Below, piece by piece: positions 10,514 to 17,792 of a stretch of DNA of 32,101 nt. The stretch is from positions 1 through 32,101 of the forward strand of contig RJMB01000038.1 of assembly GCA_003725585.1 (NCBI GenBank), given 5' to 3'. Numbering within the stretch: the stretch's first letter is position 1; every line of letters starts with the position of its first letter. A program made the translations under genes and the position numbers. The notes under the pieces are model-generated. The model ran no database searches. It saw only the letters and a program-made list of their open reading frames with translations, and was not told the origin of the DNA. Source of the stretch: Halostreptopolyspora alba. Lineage in GTDB: Bacteria > Actinomycetota > Actinomycetes > Streptosporangiales > Streptosporangiaceae.

Positions 10514-11104
10514 ATGACACACGGTTCCCAGGCGACCACTGTACGGACCACGCGCACCGAGACGCGTGACCGGGGGAGACCGGTCAGCCTTCCCGCCCGC
10601 GAATCCGTCGCCTCTCCCCCGCCCACCGACGACCTCTCCGACATCGGCGACATCGCGCTCGCCGGCCAACCCAGCGGCTACACCCACCTGAGGCCCCGTG
10701 GCGTCCCCACCGTCGGCCAACTCGCCACCGCGGCACGCGAGGCGGCGACGGTCCTGGGCCGCCCGGCACTGTGGCCACCGTGGCGCCGCCGCTGGCAGCT
10801 CGCCCCACGTCCCGCGCGCCGCCGCGCGGGTGGCCGAATGCGCGTCACGGTGGTGGCGCTGGAGCCGAACGACTTCGTCGCCCTGCCCCGGCTCGGCGGC
10901 CACGGACGTCCCGCTCCCGGAACCGACGTGCTGCACCTGGCGCACGGACACGCGCACACGGTGGTGTCGACCCCCGACGGCGAGATGCGGGCCGTGCAAG
11001 AGCTCGGCGCCGGACGAGTCCGCGTTCTCGGCGAGGCCAGCCGTCACCGGCTGATCAACACCGGCGCCGACACCGCCGTGGTCGTCCGGGTCACCGGGCC
11101 CTGA
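10514..11104 (+). CDS. Degenerate cupin, cysteine-dioxygenase-like
   Basis: This 196-residue protein has an Arg/Pro-rich N-terminal part and a C-terminal half (about 115-196) resembling the cupin of bacterial cysteine dioxygenase homologues. The pattern VALEPNDF...GGHG and the ending GAGRVRVLGEASRHRLINTG match the usual W-x-P-G, HDHG and GPGHVHDVRN positions. Only some metal-binding histidines are retained and the tryptophan is absent, so dioxygenase activity is uncertain. The ATG at 10514 was chosen over a GTG at 10463 because the extra residues are Arg-rich and unlike anything conserved. The gene seems to stand alone; its stop codon lies in a 13-base tandem repeat. Confidence 0.55.
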   Translation: MTHGSQATTVRTTRTETRDRGRPVSLPARESVASPPPTDDLSDIGDIALAGQPSGYTHLRPRGVPTVGQLATAAREAATVLGRPALWPPWRRRWQLAPRPARRRAGGRMRVTVVALEPNDFVALPRLGGHGRPAPGTDVLHLAHGHAHTVVSTPDGEMRAVQELGAGRVRVLGEASRHRLINTGADTAVVVRVTGP

Positions 11105-11127
11105 TCCGCGGTGTTGATCCGCGGTGT
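11102..11127 (+). repeat. Tandem 13-base duplication across a stop codon
   Basis: TGATCCGCGGTGT occurs twice in direct succession at 11102-11114 and 11115-11127. The first copy begins with the TGA stop of the cupin gene. It looks like a slippage duplication; no function is assigned. Confidence 0.85.
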
Positions 11128-11204
11128 TCCCCGCCTCCGCCAGGGGATGGCCGGCGCCCGTGTGACGGTGTTCCCACGCTCTCGGTAACACGCTGACCTC
11201 GTCT

Positions 11205-11582
11205 TCAAGATTGGGGTGCCCGCCGCTCGGCGACGGCGCGAAGGGCGTCGTCCACCACCTCGATCGCCCGCAGCGCCAGCGCCATGCGTCGGCCCTCCTC
11301 CTGGTAGGCCCGCATGACCTGGTCGATGGCCTGCGGTGGCAGCACGCCGCGCAGGTCGACCCGAGCGTTGCGGTACCCCTGGCGCGTCCCCTCCAGGGAG
11401 CCGGCGACGTACTCGCGGGCCAACCGCGACAGCGCGACCGGGTACCGACTCAGTACTCCGTGCGTGCGGTAGTCGGCCGGAAGGTGTTCGAACAGCCAAC
11501 CGGCCGCGGTGCGCTCGAAGGACTCCGAACCGGGTGGGTGCACCCCCGCCGGCCAGTCCGCGGGAAGCTGCTGATCGGGCAT
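11205..11582 (-). CDS. Conserved hypothetical protein, candidate SOS gene
   Basis: This 125-residue soluble protein has no motif that gives a function. It has a mostly helical pattern with a segment WLFEHLPADYRTHGVLSRYP, a central VALSRLAREYVAGSLEGTRQGY, and a C-terminal amphipathic helix rich in Arg and Ala. Similar proteins of this size occur widely in actinomycetes as uncharacterised conserved genes; that is recalled, not searched. A perfect LexA-type palindrome lies 21 bases before its ATG, which suggests induction by DNA damage. It is about 60 bases downstream of the 87-residue gene on the same strand and convergent with the cupin gene. Confidence 0.75.
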   Translation of the reverse strand: MPDQQLPADWPAGVHPPGSESFERTAAGWLFEHLPADYRTHGVLSRYPVALSRLAREYVAGSLEGTRQGYRNARVDLRGVLPPQAIDQVMRAYQEEGRRMALALRAIEVVDDALRAVAERRAPQS

Positions 11583-11603
11583 ACTTCCCAGGATAACCGC
11601 GGT

Positions 11604-11619
11604 TCGAACTCGAGTTCGA
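11604..11619 (-). promoter_or_regulatory. LexA (SOS) box
   Basis: TCGAACTCGAGTTCGA is a perfect 16-base palindrome and matches the actinobacterial/Gram-positive LexA box TCGAAC-N4-GTTCGA exactly. It lies 21 bases upstream of the start at 11582, a position where a bound repressor would block transcription of that gene. Confidence 0.8.
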
Positions 11620-11644
11620 GCGGGCGCGATGCGACTCGCGGGTG

Positions 11645-11908
11645 TCAGCCTCCCTGGTCGTCGGTGTTGTCGCCCGTGGCGCTCGCGCCGGCCTCGGCGT
11701 CGGCGGCTTTCCCCTCGCCTTCGTCCTCCTGTTGCTGCCGCTGCTCCAGCTCCACACGCATGGCGTACTCGGCCGCGTCGACCGCCGCGCGAGCGGTGAT
11801 CGCGTTGGTGTGTGCCCTCTCCAACTCCTCAAGAGCGATGCAGTCGAACGCCACCCGCGCGTCGTGCACGGCTGCTTCGAGCTGACGTGCCGCTTCGTCC
11901 AGGCTCAT
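11645..11908 (-). CDS. Small helical protein with acidic tail
   Basis: The 87-residue product is predicted to be almost wholly alpha-helical, with a likely coiled coil (residues 3-60, heptad-like Leu/Ala/Val spacing). It ends in a Glu/Asp/Gln/Gly-rich disordered tail. The ATG at 11908 is chosen because GGGAAGGGG lies about six bases upstream; longer in-frame starts lack such a site. No family is recognised. It lies just upstream of the LexA-box gene, but the box falls after its stop, so the two may be separately controlled. Confidence 0.65.
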   Translation of the reverse strand: MSLDEAARQLEAAVHDARVAFDCIALEELERAHTNAITARAAVDAAEYAMRVELEQRQQQEDEGEGKAADAEAGASATGDNTDDQGG

Positions 11909-12111
11909 ACGTGCCCCTTCCCAAGAGACCGGCAACGTCGGGCGGGGAATCGCCGACATGTCACGACATCCCCGCTGGTCCCTCCATTCGCACAGCGACC
12001 CGCACGTGATCTGTCTACCCCGCCCCCTCATGACCCATGTGCAGCCGGGATGTACGAATTCACCGGGTAGTTGGGGTTCCCGCCTCGGTGCGCACCATCG
12101 CGGAGCCCCGT

Positions 12112-12150
12112 GCGCGCCGCGCGATCGGCCTGTCGTGTCACGCGGCGCGC
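12112..12150. repeat. Inverted repeat upstream of exonuclease gene
   Basis: Arms GCGCGCCGCG (12112-12121) and CGCGGCGCGC (12141-12150) are perfect complements with a 19-base spacer. In DNA this GC-rich this may be chance, but it could form a leader hairpin before the exonuclease gene. Confidence 0.35.
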
Positions 12151-12189
12151 GTACGATTTCCTCGGGCGTCGAGAGGAGTGGAGCCGCTC

Positions 12190-13032
12190 ATGCGCAATCG
12201 CTTTGCCGGCACCTGCACCACGTGCGGGACCGCCGTGCCCGCCGAGTCCGGCGTGGTGCTCCGGGAGGACGGACGGTGGCGCTGCTACTGCTCCGGGCAC
12301 GAGCCCCGCCCCACCCCGCCACCGCGCGGTGACCACCCGGGCTGGCACACCGGCCCCATCGTCGGGTACGACTGCGAGACCTCGTCCAACGACCCACGTG
12401 AGGCGTTCCTCGTCTCGGCGGCCCTCGTCGACTCGTCGGGCACCAGCCGCACCTGGCTCGTCGACCCGGGCGACCGTGAGATCCCTCCCGACGCCGTCGA
12501 GATCCACGGCATCAGCACCGAGTTCGCCCGCGCCGAGGGCGTACCGGCCGAGGAGGCGCTCGGGGAGGTCGCCGACGCGATCGCCGCCCGCCTCACGGCC
12601 GGTACCGCGATAGCGATCTTCAACGCCCCATTCGACCTCGGCGTGCTCGCCGCCGAACTGTGGCGCCACGACCTCAAACCGCTCGCCGAACGGATGGCCG
12701 GCCCCCCGCGCCCCATCGTCGACCCGCTGGTCATCGACCGCGGCATCGACCGCTACCGGCGGGGGCCACGTAACCTCGGCGCCATGTGTGAGTTCTACGG
12801 GGTCGCGCTGGCCGACGCGCACACCGCGCGCGGCGACGCCGCCGCGTGCCTGGAGCTGGCGCGCGAGATCGGCGCGCGCCACCCCGACCTGGCCGGGTTG
12901 AGCCTGTCGGAGCTGCACGAGCACCAGGTCCAGTGGGCGCTCGACTACGCGCGCGGCCGGCAGCGGTGGCTCGACGAGAACCGACCCGGCCACGGCAGGG
13001 TGATCGACGGGGCCTGGCCGATCTCGGCCTGA
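12190..13032 (+). CDS. DEDDh 3'-5' exonuclease with Cys/His N-terminus
   Basis: This 280-residue protein belongs to the DnaQ/RNase T superfamily, whose members remove nucleotides from 3' ends of DNA or RNA. The acidic residues are visible as D61 and E63 in YDCETSS, D149 in FNAPFDLGVL, and H211/D216 in HTARGDAAACLEL, so a catalytic DEDDh site is complete. Ahead of it, C9, C12, C32, C34 and H37 suggest a small zinc-binding module, seen in some actinobacterial members. The ATG at 12190 follows AGGAG by about 11 bases; an overlapping GTG at 12178 is less likely. It may act in repair or as a proofreading-like enzyme separate from the replicase; the exact substrate is unknown. Confidence 0.9.
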   Translation: MRNRFAGTCTTCGTAVPAESGVVLREDGRWRCYCSGHEPRPTPPPRGDHPGWHTGPIVGYDCETSSNDPREAFLVSAALVDSSGTSRTWLVDPGDREIPPDAVEIHGISTEFARAEGVPAEEALGEVADAIAARLTAGTAIAIFNAPFDLGVLAAELWRHDLKPLAERMAGPPRPIVDPLVIDRGIDRYRRGPRNLGAMCEFYGVALADAHTARGDAAACLELAREIGARHPDLAGLSLSELHEHQVQWALDYARGRQRWLDENRPGHGRVIDGAWPISA

Positions 13033-13155
13033 CACTTCCACCTCGAGTCTCGGGGCGTCCGTGACCACCCCGCGGTTTCCCTCGACGGCGTTACGGTCGC
13101 GGCTAGACTGGCGCACCAGGCGAGTTCAGCGTGCCGATCGGAAGAGGGTGCCTCC

Positions 13156-13329
13156 ATGCTCCGGACTGTCCTGCTCGCGCTTCTGGGCGTACTCGTCGCC
13201 CTGTTCGTCCTCTCGATCCTGTGGTCCCTGATCAAGGGCCTGTTCGCGCTGGCGGTGTTCGCCGCCGTGGTCGTCGGCGCCTTCATGCTGGTCAGCCGGG
13301 TAACGAAGCTGACCAGGCAGCGTCCCTAG
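13156..13329 (+). CDS. 57-residue two-helix membrane protein
   Basis: A short gene encodes a highly hydrophobic peptide with two predicted membrane helices (about 4-24 and 27-46) joined by a WSLIKG turn and followed by a basic tail ending TRQRP. GAGGG lies about seven bases before the ATG and codon use matches neighbouring genes, which support real coding. The positive tail favours both ends being cytoplasmic. The function is unknown; small double-helix proteins of this kind are common in actinomycetes. Confidence 0.7.
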   Translation: MLRTVLLALLGVLVALFVLSILWSLIKGLFALAVFAAVVVGAFMLVSRVTKLTRQRP

Positions 13330-13368
13330 CTCGTTTCCCGGCCGGGCACGGCGTGAGCCCACGGGCCA

Positions 13369-13403
13369 CGTGTCGGGCGCCCCGTGGCGTTCCACCCGAC
13401 ACG
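13369..13403. terminator. Hairpin between convergent genes
   Basis: Arms CGTGTCGGG (13369-13377) and CCCGACACG (13395-13403) pair perfectly over nine bases around a 17-base loop. They lie between the small membrane protein gene and the convergent pfkB gene, where a shared terminator would be expected. Confidence 0.55.
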
Positions 13404-13437
13404 CGTCGTTCCCCCGGGGCTCCCCCGTCGGCGCCGC

Positions 13438-14598
13438 TCAGTGCCGCAGCCCGATCGTGGCGCTGGCGCGTCGCTGCTCGGTGGGTAGCCACGGCATGGG
13501 CACGAGCTCCGAGAGGAAGGCGTACTCGCGCGACAGCCGCCGATCGTGCTGCCCGTGCCCCGAGTGCGTGTGCACCCACCACGCCGCGATGTCCGCCCAT
13601 CCCGGAGCCGACAGCGACCCACCGGTGTGTTGCACCGACAGCGCCGCCGCCAGGTTCGCGAACCGTAGCCGCCGCTCCAGTGGCCACCCGGCGAGCGTCC
13701 CGACGATGAACCCGGCGCCGAACACGTCCCCCGCCCCGGTCGTGTCGATGGTCTCCATGACCAGCCCGTCGACCTCGGCGGACTCCCCGGTGACCTGGTC
13801 GATCGCCATGGCCCCACGAGGTCCGTCGGTGACGACCGCCACCGGCACGTGGTCGGCGAGTCGCGCGAGCGCCGACGCCGGGCTGCCCGTGCGCGTGTAG
13901 GACATCGCCTCGATCGCGTTGGGTGTGAAGGCGTGGCAGTGCTCCAGCTGCCGTAGTACCGAGTCGCACCACGTCTGGCTCTCGTCCCAGCCGACATCGG
14001 CGAAGACCCTCGCCCCGTTGGACGCCTGGGCGCGCGCCCACTCCGGGATCTCCTCCCCGGCGCACAGGCTCACGAAGGCCGCGCGTGCCTGCGGCAGCTC
14101 GCGCGCCATCTCCGACGGCGGAACCGGGGAGGGGTGCTCGTGGGTCACCAGACTGCGGTCACCCCGGTAGGCCAGCGAGACGGTGAACGGCGAGTGCCAG
14201 TCGCCGACACGCCGCGACGCCGACAGGTCCACCCTCTCCTGCTGCTCCAGGGTCTCCCACGAGAAGTCACCGTAGACGTCCTCCCCGAAGGCGGCGGAGA
14301 CCGCGGTGCGCAGTCCCAGCCGCGACGCCGCGACCGCCAGGTTGGCCACCCCACCGGGGCACGACCCCATGCCCTCGGCCGGGACCTCGGTTCCCGACGC
14401 CGGCGGCGCTGTCAGCCCGGTGAGGACGATGTCGAAGTAGACCGTGCCGCTGAGCGCGAGGTCGATCGCGGGGCTGTCCGGTTCGCGCGCCCCCGCCAGC
14501 ACGTCACGCCGTTCGCCAACCAGCGGGGTGGACTCCAGTTTGCCGTAGCCCCGCTCCGTGTCGTTCCCCTCTCCGTCAGCGCGCGCCTGAGTCGCCAT
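13438..14598 (-). CDS. PfkB-family carbohydrate kinase
   Basis: This 386-residue cytosolic sugar or nucleoside kinase of the ribokinase/PfkB family uses ATP to phosphorylate a hydroxymethyl group. The N-terminal GG motif is in GSCPGGVANLAVAASRLG (about 78-95), and the C-terminal signature DTTGAGD at 285-291 supplies the catalytic base D291. About 45 residues precede the domain and look disordered. A C-terminal tail of about 50 residues is unusual and contains a His-rich patch. It diverges from a GH4 glycosidase gene, so the pair probably breaks down a glycoside and phosphorylates the sugar released, or an intermediate. The exact sugar cannot be inferred. Confidence 0.88.
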   Translation of the reverse strand: MATQARADGEGNDTERGYGKLESTPLVGERRDVLAGAREPDSPAIDLALSGTVYFDIVLTGLTAPPASGTEVPAEGMGSCPGGVANLAVAASRLGLRTAVSAAFGEDVYGDFSWETLEQQERVDLSASRRVGDWHSPFTVSLAYRGDRSLVTHEHPSPVPPSEMARELPQARAAFVSLCAGEEIPEWARAQASNGARVFADVGWDESQTWCDSVLRQLEHCHAFTPNAIEAMSYTRTGSPASALARLADHVPVAVVTDGPRGAMAIDQVTGESAEVDGLVMETIDTTGAGDVFGAGFIVGTLAGWPLERRLRFANLAAALSVQHTGGSLSAPGWADIAAWWVHTHSGHGQHDRRLSREYAFLSELVPMPWLPTEQRRASATIGLRH

Positions 14599-14618
14599 GT
14601 CGAATCCCTGCCCAGATC

Positions 14619-14628
14619 GAAAGCGTTC
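14619..14628. promoter_or_regulatory. Possible LacI-family operator
   Basis: GAAAGCGTTC lies in the 136-base gap between divergent pfkB and GH4 genes, 21 bases before the pfkB start. It resembles the GAA-N4-TTC core of LacI-family operators in sugar regulons. Only one imperfect copy is visible and no lacI gene is nearby. Confidence 0.4.
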
Positions 14629-14734
14629 TAGACGTGCAGGGTACGCAACCGGGGAGCGGCTGGGTCACCAACGCGGACCGGACCGGCCCTCGCGCGAGTA
14701 GGGTGGTCCCGGAACTGGCGAGGAGGGGCCGCAC

Positions 14735-16120
14735 GTGCGCTTGGCGATCCTTGGTGGTGGGGGGTTTCGCGTCCCGCTGGTGCACCGGGCACTGCTCGGT
14801 GACGCGCTGCGCGCTGGTGGCGCGGCGATCAGCGAGATCGTGCTGTACGACACCGACCGGTCCCGGCTGCGCGCGATCAGCGCGGTCCTCGATCGGCAGC
14901 GCGGGGAGTACCGGGCCGCCCACGGCGAGCCGCCGGTGGCGGTGCGCGCCGGGACCGATCTCGACGAGGCGCTGCGCGGCTGCGACATGGTCTTCTCGGC
15001 GATCCGCGTGGGCGGCATGGCGGGGCGGGTCCTCGACGAGCGCGTGGCGTTGGACGCGGGCGTGCTGGGCCAGGAGACCGTGGGCGCCGGTGGGATCAGC
15101 TACGGGTTGCGCACCCTCCCGGTGGCCGAATACCTGGCGCGCGCGATCGTCGGCAACGCCCCCGACGCCTGGGTGGTGAACTTCACCAACCCGGCCGGGC
15201 TGGTCACCGAGGCGATGTCGGCGGTGCTGGGAGACCGCGTCATCGGTATCTGTGACTCCCCGCTCGGACTCGGCCGGCGCGCGGCCCGGGCCATCGGGGT
15301 GGATCCGTCCGGGGCGCGGTTCGACTACGCGGGGCTGAACCATCTGGGATGGCTGACCGGTCTCTGGGAGGGCGGCCGCGACCGGCTCCCCGAACTGCTC
15401 GCCGCCGACGACGCCCTCGACTCGTTCGAGGAGGGGCGCCTCTTCGGCGCGGAATGGGTACGCGCGATCGGTGCGCTGCCCAACGAGTACCTGCACTACT
15501 ACTACATGGCGCGCGAGACGTACGCGGCCGTCGCCGAGACGGTGGCCGGCGGCGGACACACCCGTGGCGAGCAACTCGTCGCCCAGCAGGGGGCGTTCTA
15601 CCGGGACGCCGCCGCACGGCCCGATGAGGCGTTCACACTGTGGGAGCGGGCCCGGCTGGAGCGCGAACAGAGCTACATGGCCGACAACCGCCGCGCCGCG
15701 GGGGACGGGCAGCGCGACGAGGAGGACCTCGACGGCGGCGGGTACGAGGAGGTGGCCCTCGCGGTCATGCGCGCCGTCGCCCGCGACGAACCGGCCCGGC
15801 TGGTCCTGAACACGCGCAACCGGGGCGCCCTCGCCGACCTGGACGACGACGCGGTGGTGGAGGTTCCGTGCATGGTCGACGCCAGTGGGGCGCGCCCCCT
15901 GGCGGTGGGGCCGCTCACCGGGCACCGGGCTGGGCTGGTGCGCGCGGTCAAGGCGGTGGATCGGGACGTGATCGAGGCGGTGCGCTCCGGATCGCGAACG
16001 CCCGCCCTGCGCGCGTTCGCCACCCACCCGCTGGTGGACTCCGTCGCCACGGCGCGCGACCTACTACACGGTTACCTCACGGCGTTTCCCGAGCTCGAGG
16101 AGACGCTGCCCCACGCGTGA
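14735..16120 (+). CDS. Family 4 glycoside hydrolase (6-phospho-beta-glucosidase-like)
   Basis: GH4 enzymes cleave glycosides by an unusual redox mechanism that needs NAD+ and a divalent metal. The 461-residue protein opens with the Rossmann motif GGGGFR (7-12). It has VVNFTNPAGL with N152, the metal-binding cysteine C173 in GICDSPLG, and N202/H203 in GLNHLGW, all family hallmarks. The GTG start at 14735 follows GAGGAGGGG by about seven bases. The best functional guess is 6-phospho-beta-glucosidase, but the subfamily and alpha or beta preference cannot be settled by eye. It is divergent from a PfkB kinase, and no PTS or ABC transporter lies in the window. Confidence 0.9.
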   Translation: MRLAILGGGGFRVPLVHRALLGDALRAGGAAISEIVLYDTDRSRLRAISAVLDRQRGEYRAAHGEPPVAVRAGTDLDEALRGCDMVFSAIRVGGMAGRVLDERVALDAGVLGQETVGAGGISYGLRTLPVAEYLARAIVGNAPDAWVVNFTNPAGLVTEAMSAVLGDRVIGICDSPLGLGRRAARAIGVDPSGARFDYAGLNHLGWLTGLWEGGRDRLPELLAADDALDSFEEGRLFGAEWVRAIGALPNEYLHYYYMARETYAAVAETVAGGGHTRGEQLVAQQGAFYRDAAARPDEAFTLWERARLEREQSYMADNRRAAGDGQRDEEDLDGGGYEEVALAVMRAVARDEPARLVLNTRNRGALADLDDDAVVEVPCMVDASGARPLAVGPLTGHRAGLVRAVKAVDRDVIEAVRSGSRTPALRAFATHPLVDSVATARDLLHGYLTAFPELEETLPHA

Positions 16121-16140
16121 CCCACTCGGAGAGCACGCGG

Positions 16141-16485
16141 TCAGCTCTGGGTCCGGATCCAGTGCACGATCCGCCCGGCCTCGTGCGTGTCGACCCCGGT
16201 GTGCGCCCGGACGAGCCACACCGCGTCAGAATCGCGGTCCTCGGCGAGCAGCTGGCGCACACGCGTGACGGTGGCCTCGGGGATCTCCAGCGGCTCCGCG
16301 TCACCCGCGAGCAGGCTGTACCCGCCGACCTGGGTCTCGCCGGACTCCGGCGGCGGCACGCGGTAGACCGGCCCGGTGACCCGTGGCGGCCCGCCTCCGC
16401 GCTGGAGGAGGTCCAGCACGTAGACACCGGCACCGAGCAGTGTCACCGCCGCGATCAACGCGAGGAGCATCAGCAGCAGACCCAT
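16141..16485 (-). CDS. Membrane-anchored protein with L7/L12-like C-terminal segment
   Basis: This 114-residue protein has one N-terminal membrane helix (about 2-24), a Pro/Gly-rich linker, and a C-terminal helical unit. That unit's pattern VRQLLAEDRDSDAVWLVRAHTGVDTHEAGRIVHWI resembles in outline the C-terminal fold of ribosomal protein L7/L12, which actinomycetes also attach to small membrane proteins. No function is known. The start at 16485 is preferred; an ATG at 16503 has its GGGAG directly abutting the start codon, which is too close. It is convergent with the GH4 gene, with a 20-base gap. Confidence 0.65.
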   Translation of the reverse strand: MGLLLMLLALIAAVTLLGAGVYVLDLLQRGGGPPRVTGPVYRVPPPESGETQVGGYSLLAGDAEPLEIPEATVTRVRQLLAEDRDSDAVWLVRAHTGVDTHEAGRIVHWIRTQS

Positions 16486-16893
16486 GCCGGCCTGTCTACC
16501 CATCTCCCGTCGCGTTCAGGCTGGCCGGGTGTACCCGCCCGAGGCGCGCGAGCCTCCCGCACGAACCTCGACGGCCTGACGAGGCGCTCTGGGTCGTGGG
16601 GGTTGGTGCTCTTGCTCCGCCGCGCCTCGGGCGGCGCCACTCTCGCTGTGTCACACGGGTCGCGGTCGTTCCCGTCCTCGGTGGCCTGGCCGTTCCCGTC
16701 GCCCCCGCCCGGGTCGGACCCGCTCGCGTCGCACGCCCGAACGGCGGGCGGGCCGGCCACGGCGAGCACGGTCACGCCGGGGCCGGACGGGGGTGGGGCG
16801 GTGCCTCGACCCACAGGAACTCCGCTGGAGGTGTTGGTCGTCCGGGGTTTGCCCGAAGGTTCGGCACAGCGCACCCTCCGTGGGCCGGGAGGT
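16486..16893. other. Gene-poor stretch
   Basis: About 400 bases separate the membrane protein gene from the stop of the ArsR gene. Open frames exist on both strands but have low-complexity Pro/Arg/Gly composition and no ribosome sites. It should hold the promoter of the gene at 16485 and the end of the arsR transcript; no clean signal is seen. Confidence 0.5.
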
Positions 16894-17244
16894 CTAGTGT
16901 TCCCCGTTCCCTCCCGGCCCCTCCCGCTCGGCCAGGTTCCTGATGGCCTCCAGGCGGCGGTCCCACCGCTGGGCGAGGTCGTCCATCCAGCGGGCGGTCG
17001 CGTTCAGCGGGGCGGTCCGCACCGTGTAACGAACCTCGCGGCCCTCACGGTGACTACGGACCAGGCCCGCCCGGTCGAGGACCCCGAGATGCTTGACCAC
17101 GGCCTGCCGGCTGATCGGCAGCTCGGCCGACAGGGTCGTCGCGCTCGCCGTCCCGTGCGCGGCGAGCGCCTCCAGCAGCTCGCGACGTGTCGGGTCGGCC
17201 AGGGCGGTCAGGACGTCCCCGTTCCCGGCGTCCTGACCGCTCAC
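16894..17244 (-). CDS. ArsR/SmtB-family winged-helix regulator
   Basis: This 116-residue DNA-binding repressor has a winged helix with the recognition segment ELPISRQAVVKHLGVLDRAGLV and the wing HREGREVRYTVRTAPL. It opens with ALADPTRRELLEAL, the classic start of this family. No metal-binding cysteines are present, so it belongs to the non-metal type that pairs with SRPBCC proteins. The GTG at 17244 overlaps the SRPBCC stop as GTGA, so the two are translationally coupled. The two operators upstream of the operon suggest autorepression. The tail MDDLAQRWDRRLEAIRNLAE is typical of this subgroup. Confidence 0.93.
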   Translation of the reverse strand: MSGQDAGNGDVLTALADPTRRELLEALAAHGTASATTLSAELPISRQAVVKHLGVLDRAGLVRSHREGREVRYTVRTAPLNATARWMDDLAQRWDRRLEAIRNLAEREGPGGNGEH

Positions 17245-17717
17245 GTCGAGGGCGCTGCCGAGCGCTCGGCGTACTCCCGCAGCTCGTCGAGCTCGATACC
17301 CCACCCCTCGATGTTCTGCTGGCGGGCCCGCTCCTGCTGCTCCGCCGGAACGCCAAGGCGGGTGAAACCGCTCTCGACCACGGACAGTCGGGTTCCGCCG
17401 GCCTCGGCGGACAGAGTGAACTCCACGAGGGTCGCGTTCCCCTCGCGTGGGTGTTCACTCGCCACACCCGGGTGGTCGTTGCTGTCGACGGTCCAGCGGA
17501 AAGCGAACACGCGCGGCGGCTCGACCCGGTCGATCACCGCCGGGTACTCCCCGAACTCGGCCCAGCCCAGCCACAGGGTCCCGCCGGGCTCCAGGGCGTC
17601 GATCCGCGCGCTCTCGCCGAACCACCCGGCGATGTGGTCGGCCTCGGTGAGCACGGCCCACACCCGTTCCACCGGCGCCGCGACGTGGATGTCGCGCTCG
17701 ATACGGTCCTCTGTCAT
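17241..17717 (-). CDS. SRPBCC (AHSA1-like) domain protein
   Basis: This 158-residue START/AHSA1-like protein forms a helix-grip pocket for hydrophobic ligands. It opens with IERDIHVAAPVERVWAVLTE and contains the AGWFGE motif and FAFRW core expected of the family. The last helix includes QNIEGWGIELDELREYAE. It is the first gene of a two-gene operon with a downstream ArsR repressor; such pairs are common in actinomycetes, and the SRPBCC partner may bind or process the signal. No enzyme activity can be assigned. Confidence 0.93.
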   Translation of the reverse strand: MTEDRIERDIHVAAPVERVWAVLTEADHIAGWFGESARIDALEPGGTLWLGWAEFGEYPAVIDRVEPPRVFAFRWTVDSNDHPGVASEHPREGNATLVEFTLSAEAGGTRLSVVESGFTRLGVPAEQQERARQQNIEGWGIELDELREYAERSAAPST

Positions 17718-17737
17718 GTGTCGCCACCTCTCTCAGA

Positions 17738-17755
17738 CGCAACCCGTTGGTTGCG
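17738..17755. promoter_or_regulatory. ArsR operator copy 1
   Basis: CGCAACCcgttGGTTGCG is a perfect inverted repeat with seven-base arms. It lies just downstream of the predicted -10 box and 20 bases before the SRPBCC start, where bound repressor would block transcription. Confidence 0.75.
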
Positions 17756-17764
17756 GATAACCGC

Positions 17765-17792
17765 ACTATATCGCAACCTTGCGGTTGCACAA
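17765..17792 (-). promoter_or_regulatory. Promoter of the SRPBCC-arsR operon
   Basis: Read on the minus strand, a -35-like TTGTGC (17787-17792) is followed after 16 bases by a -10-like TATAGT (17765-17770). This AT-richer patch is the only good promoter match ahead of the operon, and operator copy 2 fills its spacer. Confidence 0.6.
17772..17788. promoter_or_regulatory. ArsR operator copy 2
   Basis: CGCAACCttgcGGTTGC repeats the arms of copy 1 with a different four-base centre. The centres of the two copies are 34 bases apart, about three helical turns, so two repressor dimers could sit on the same face. Confidence 0.75.

Noticed and set aside
16470-16874. 134-codon minus-strand frame in the gap before arsR
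   Set aside because: Low-complexity Pro/Gly/Arg/Ser composition, no ribosome site and no recognisable domain.
15640-17760. 706-codon plus-strand frame over GH4, intergenic DNA and the SRPBCC-arsR operon
   Set aside because: It overlaps real genes in other frames and changes composition at each gene border, so it is a shadow frame.
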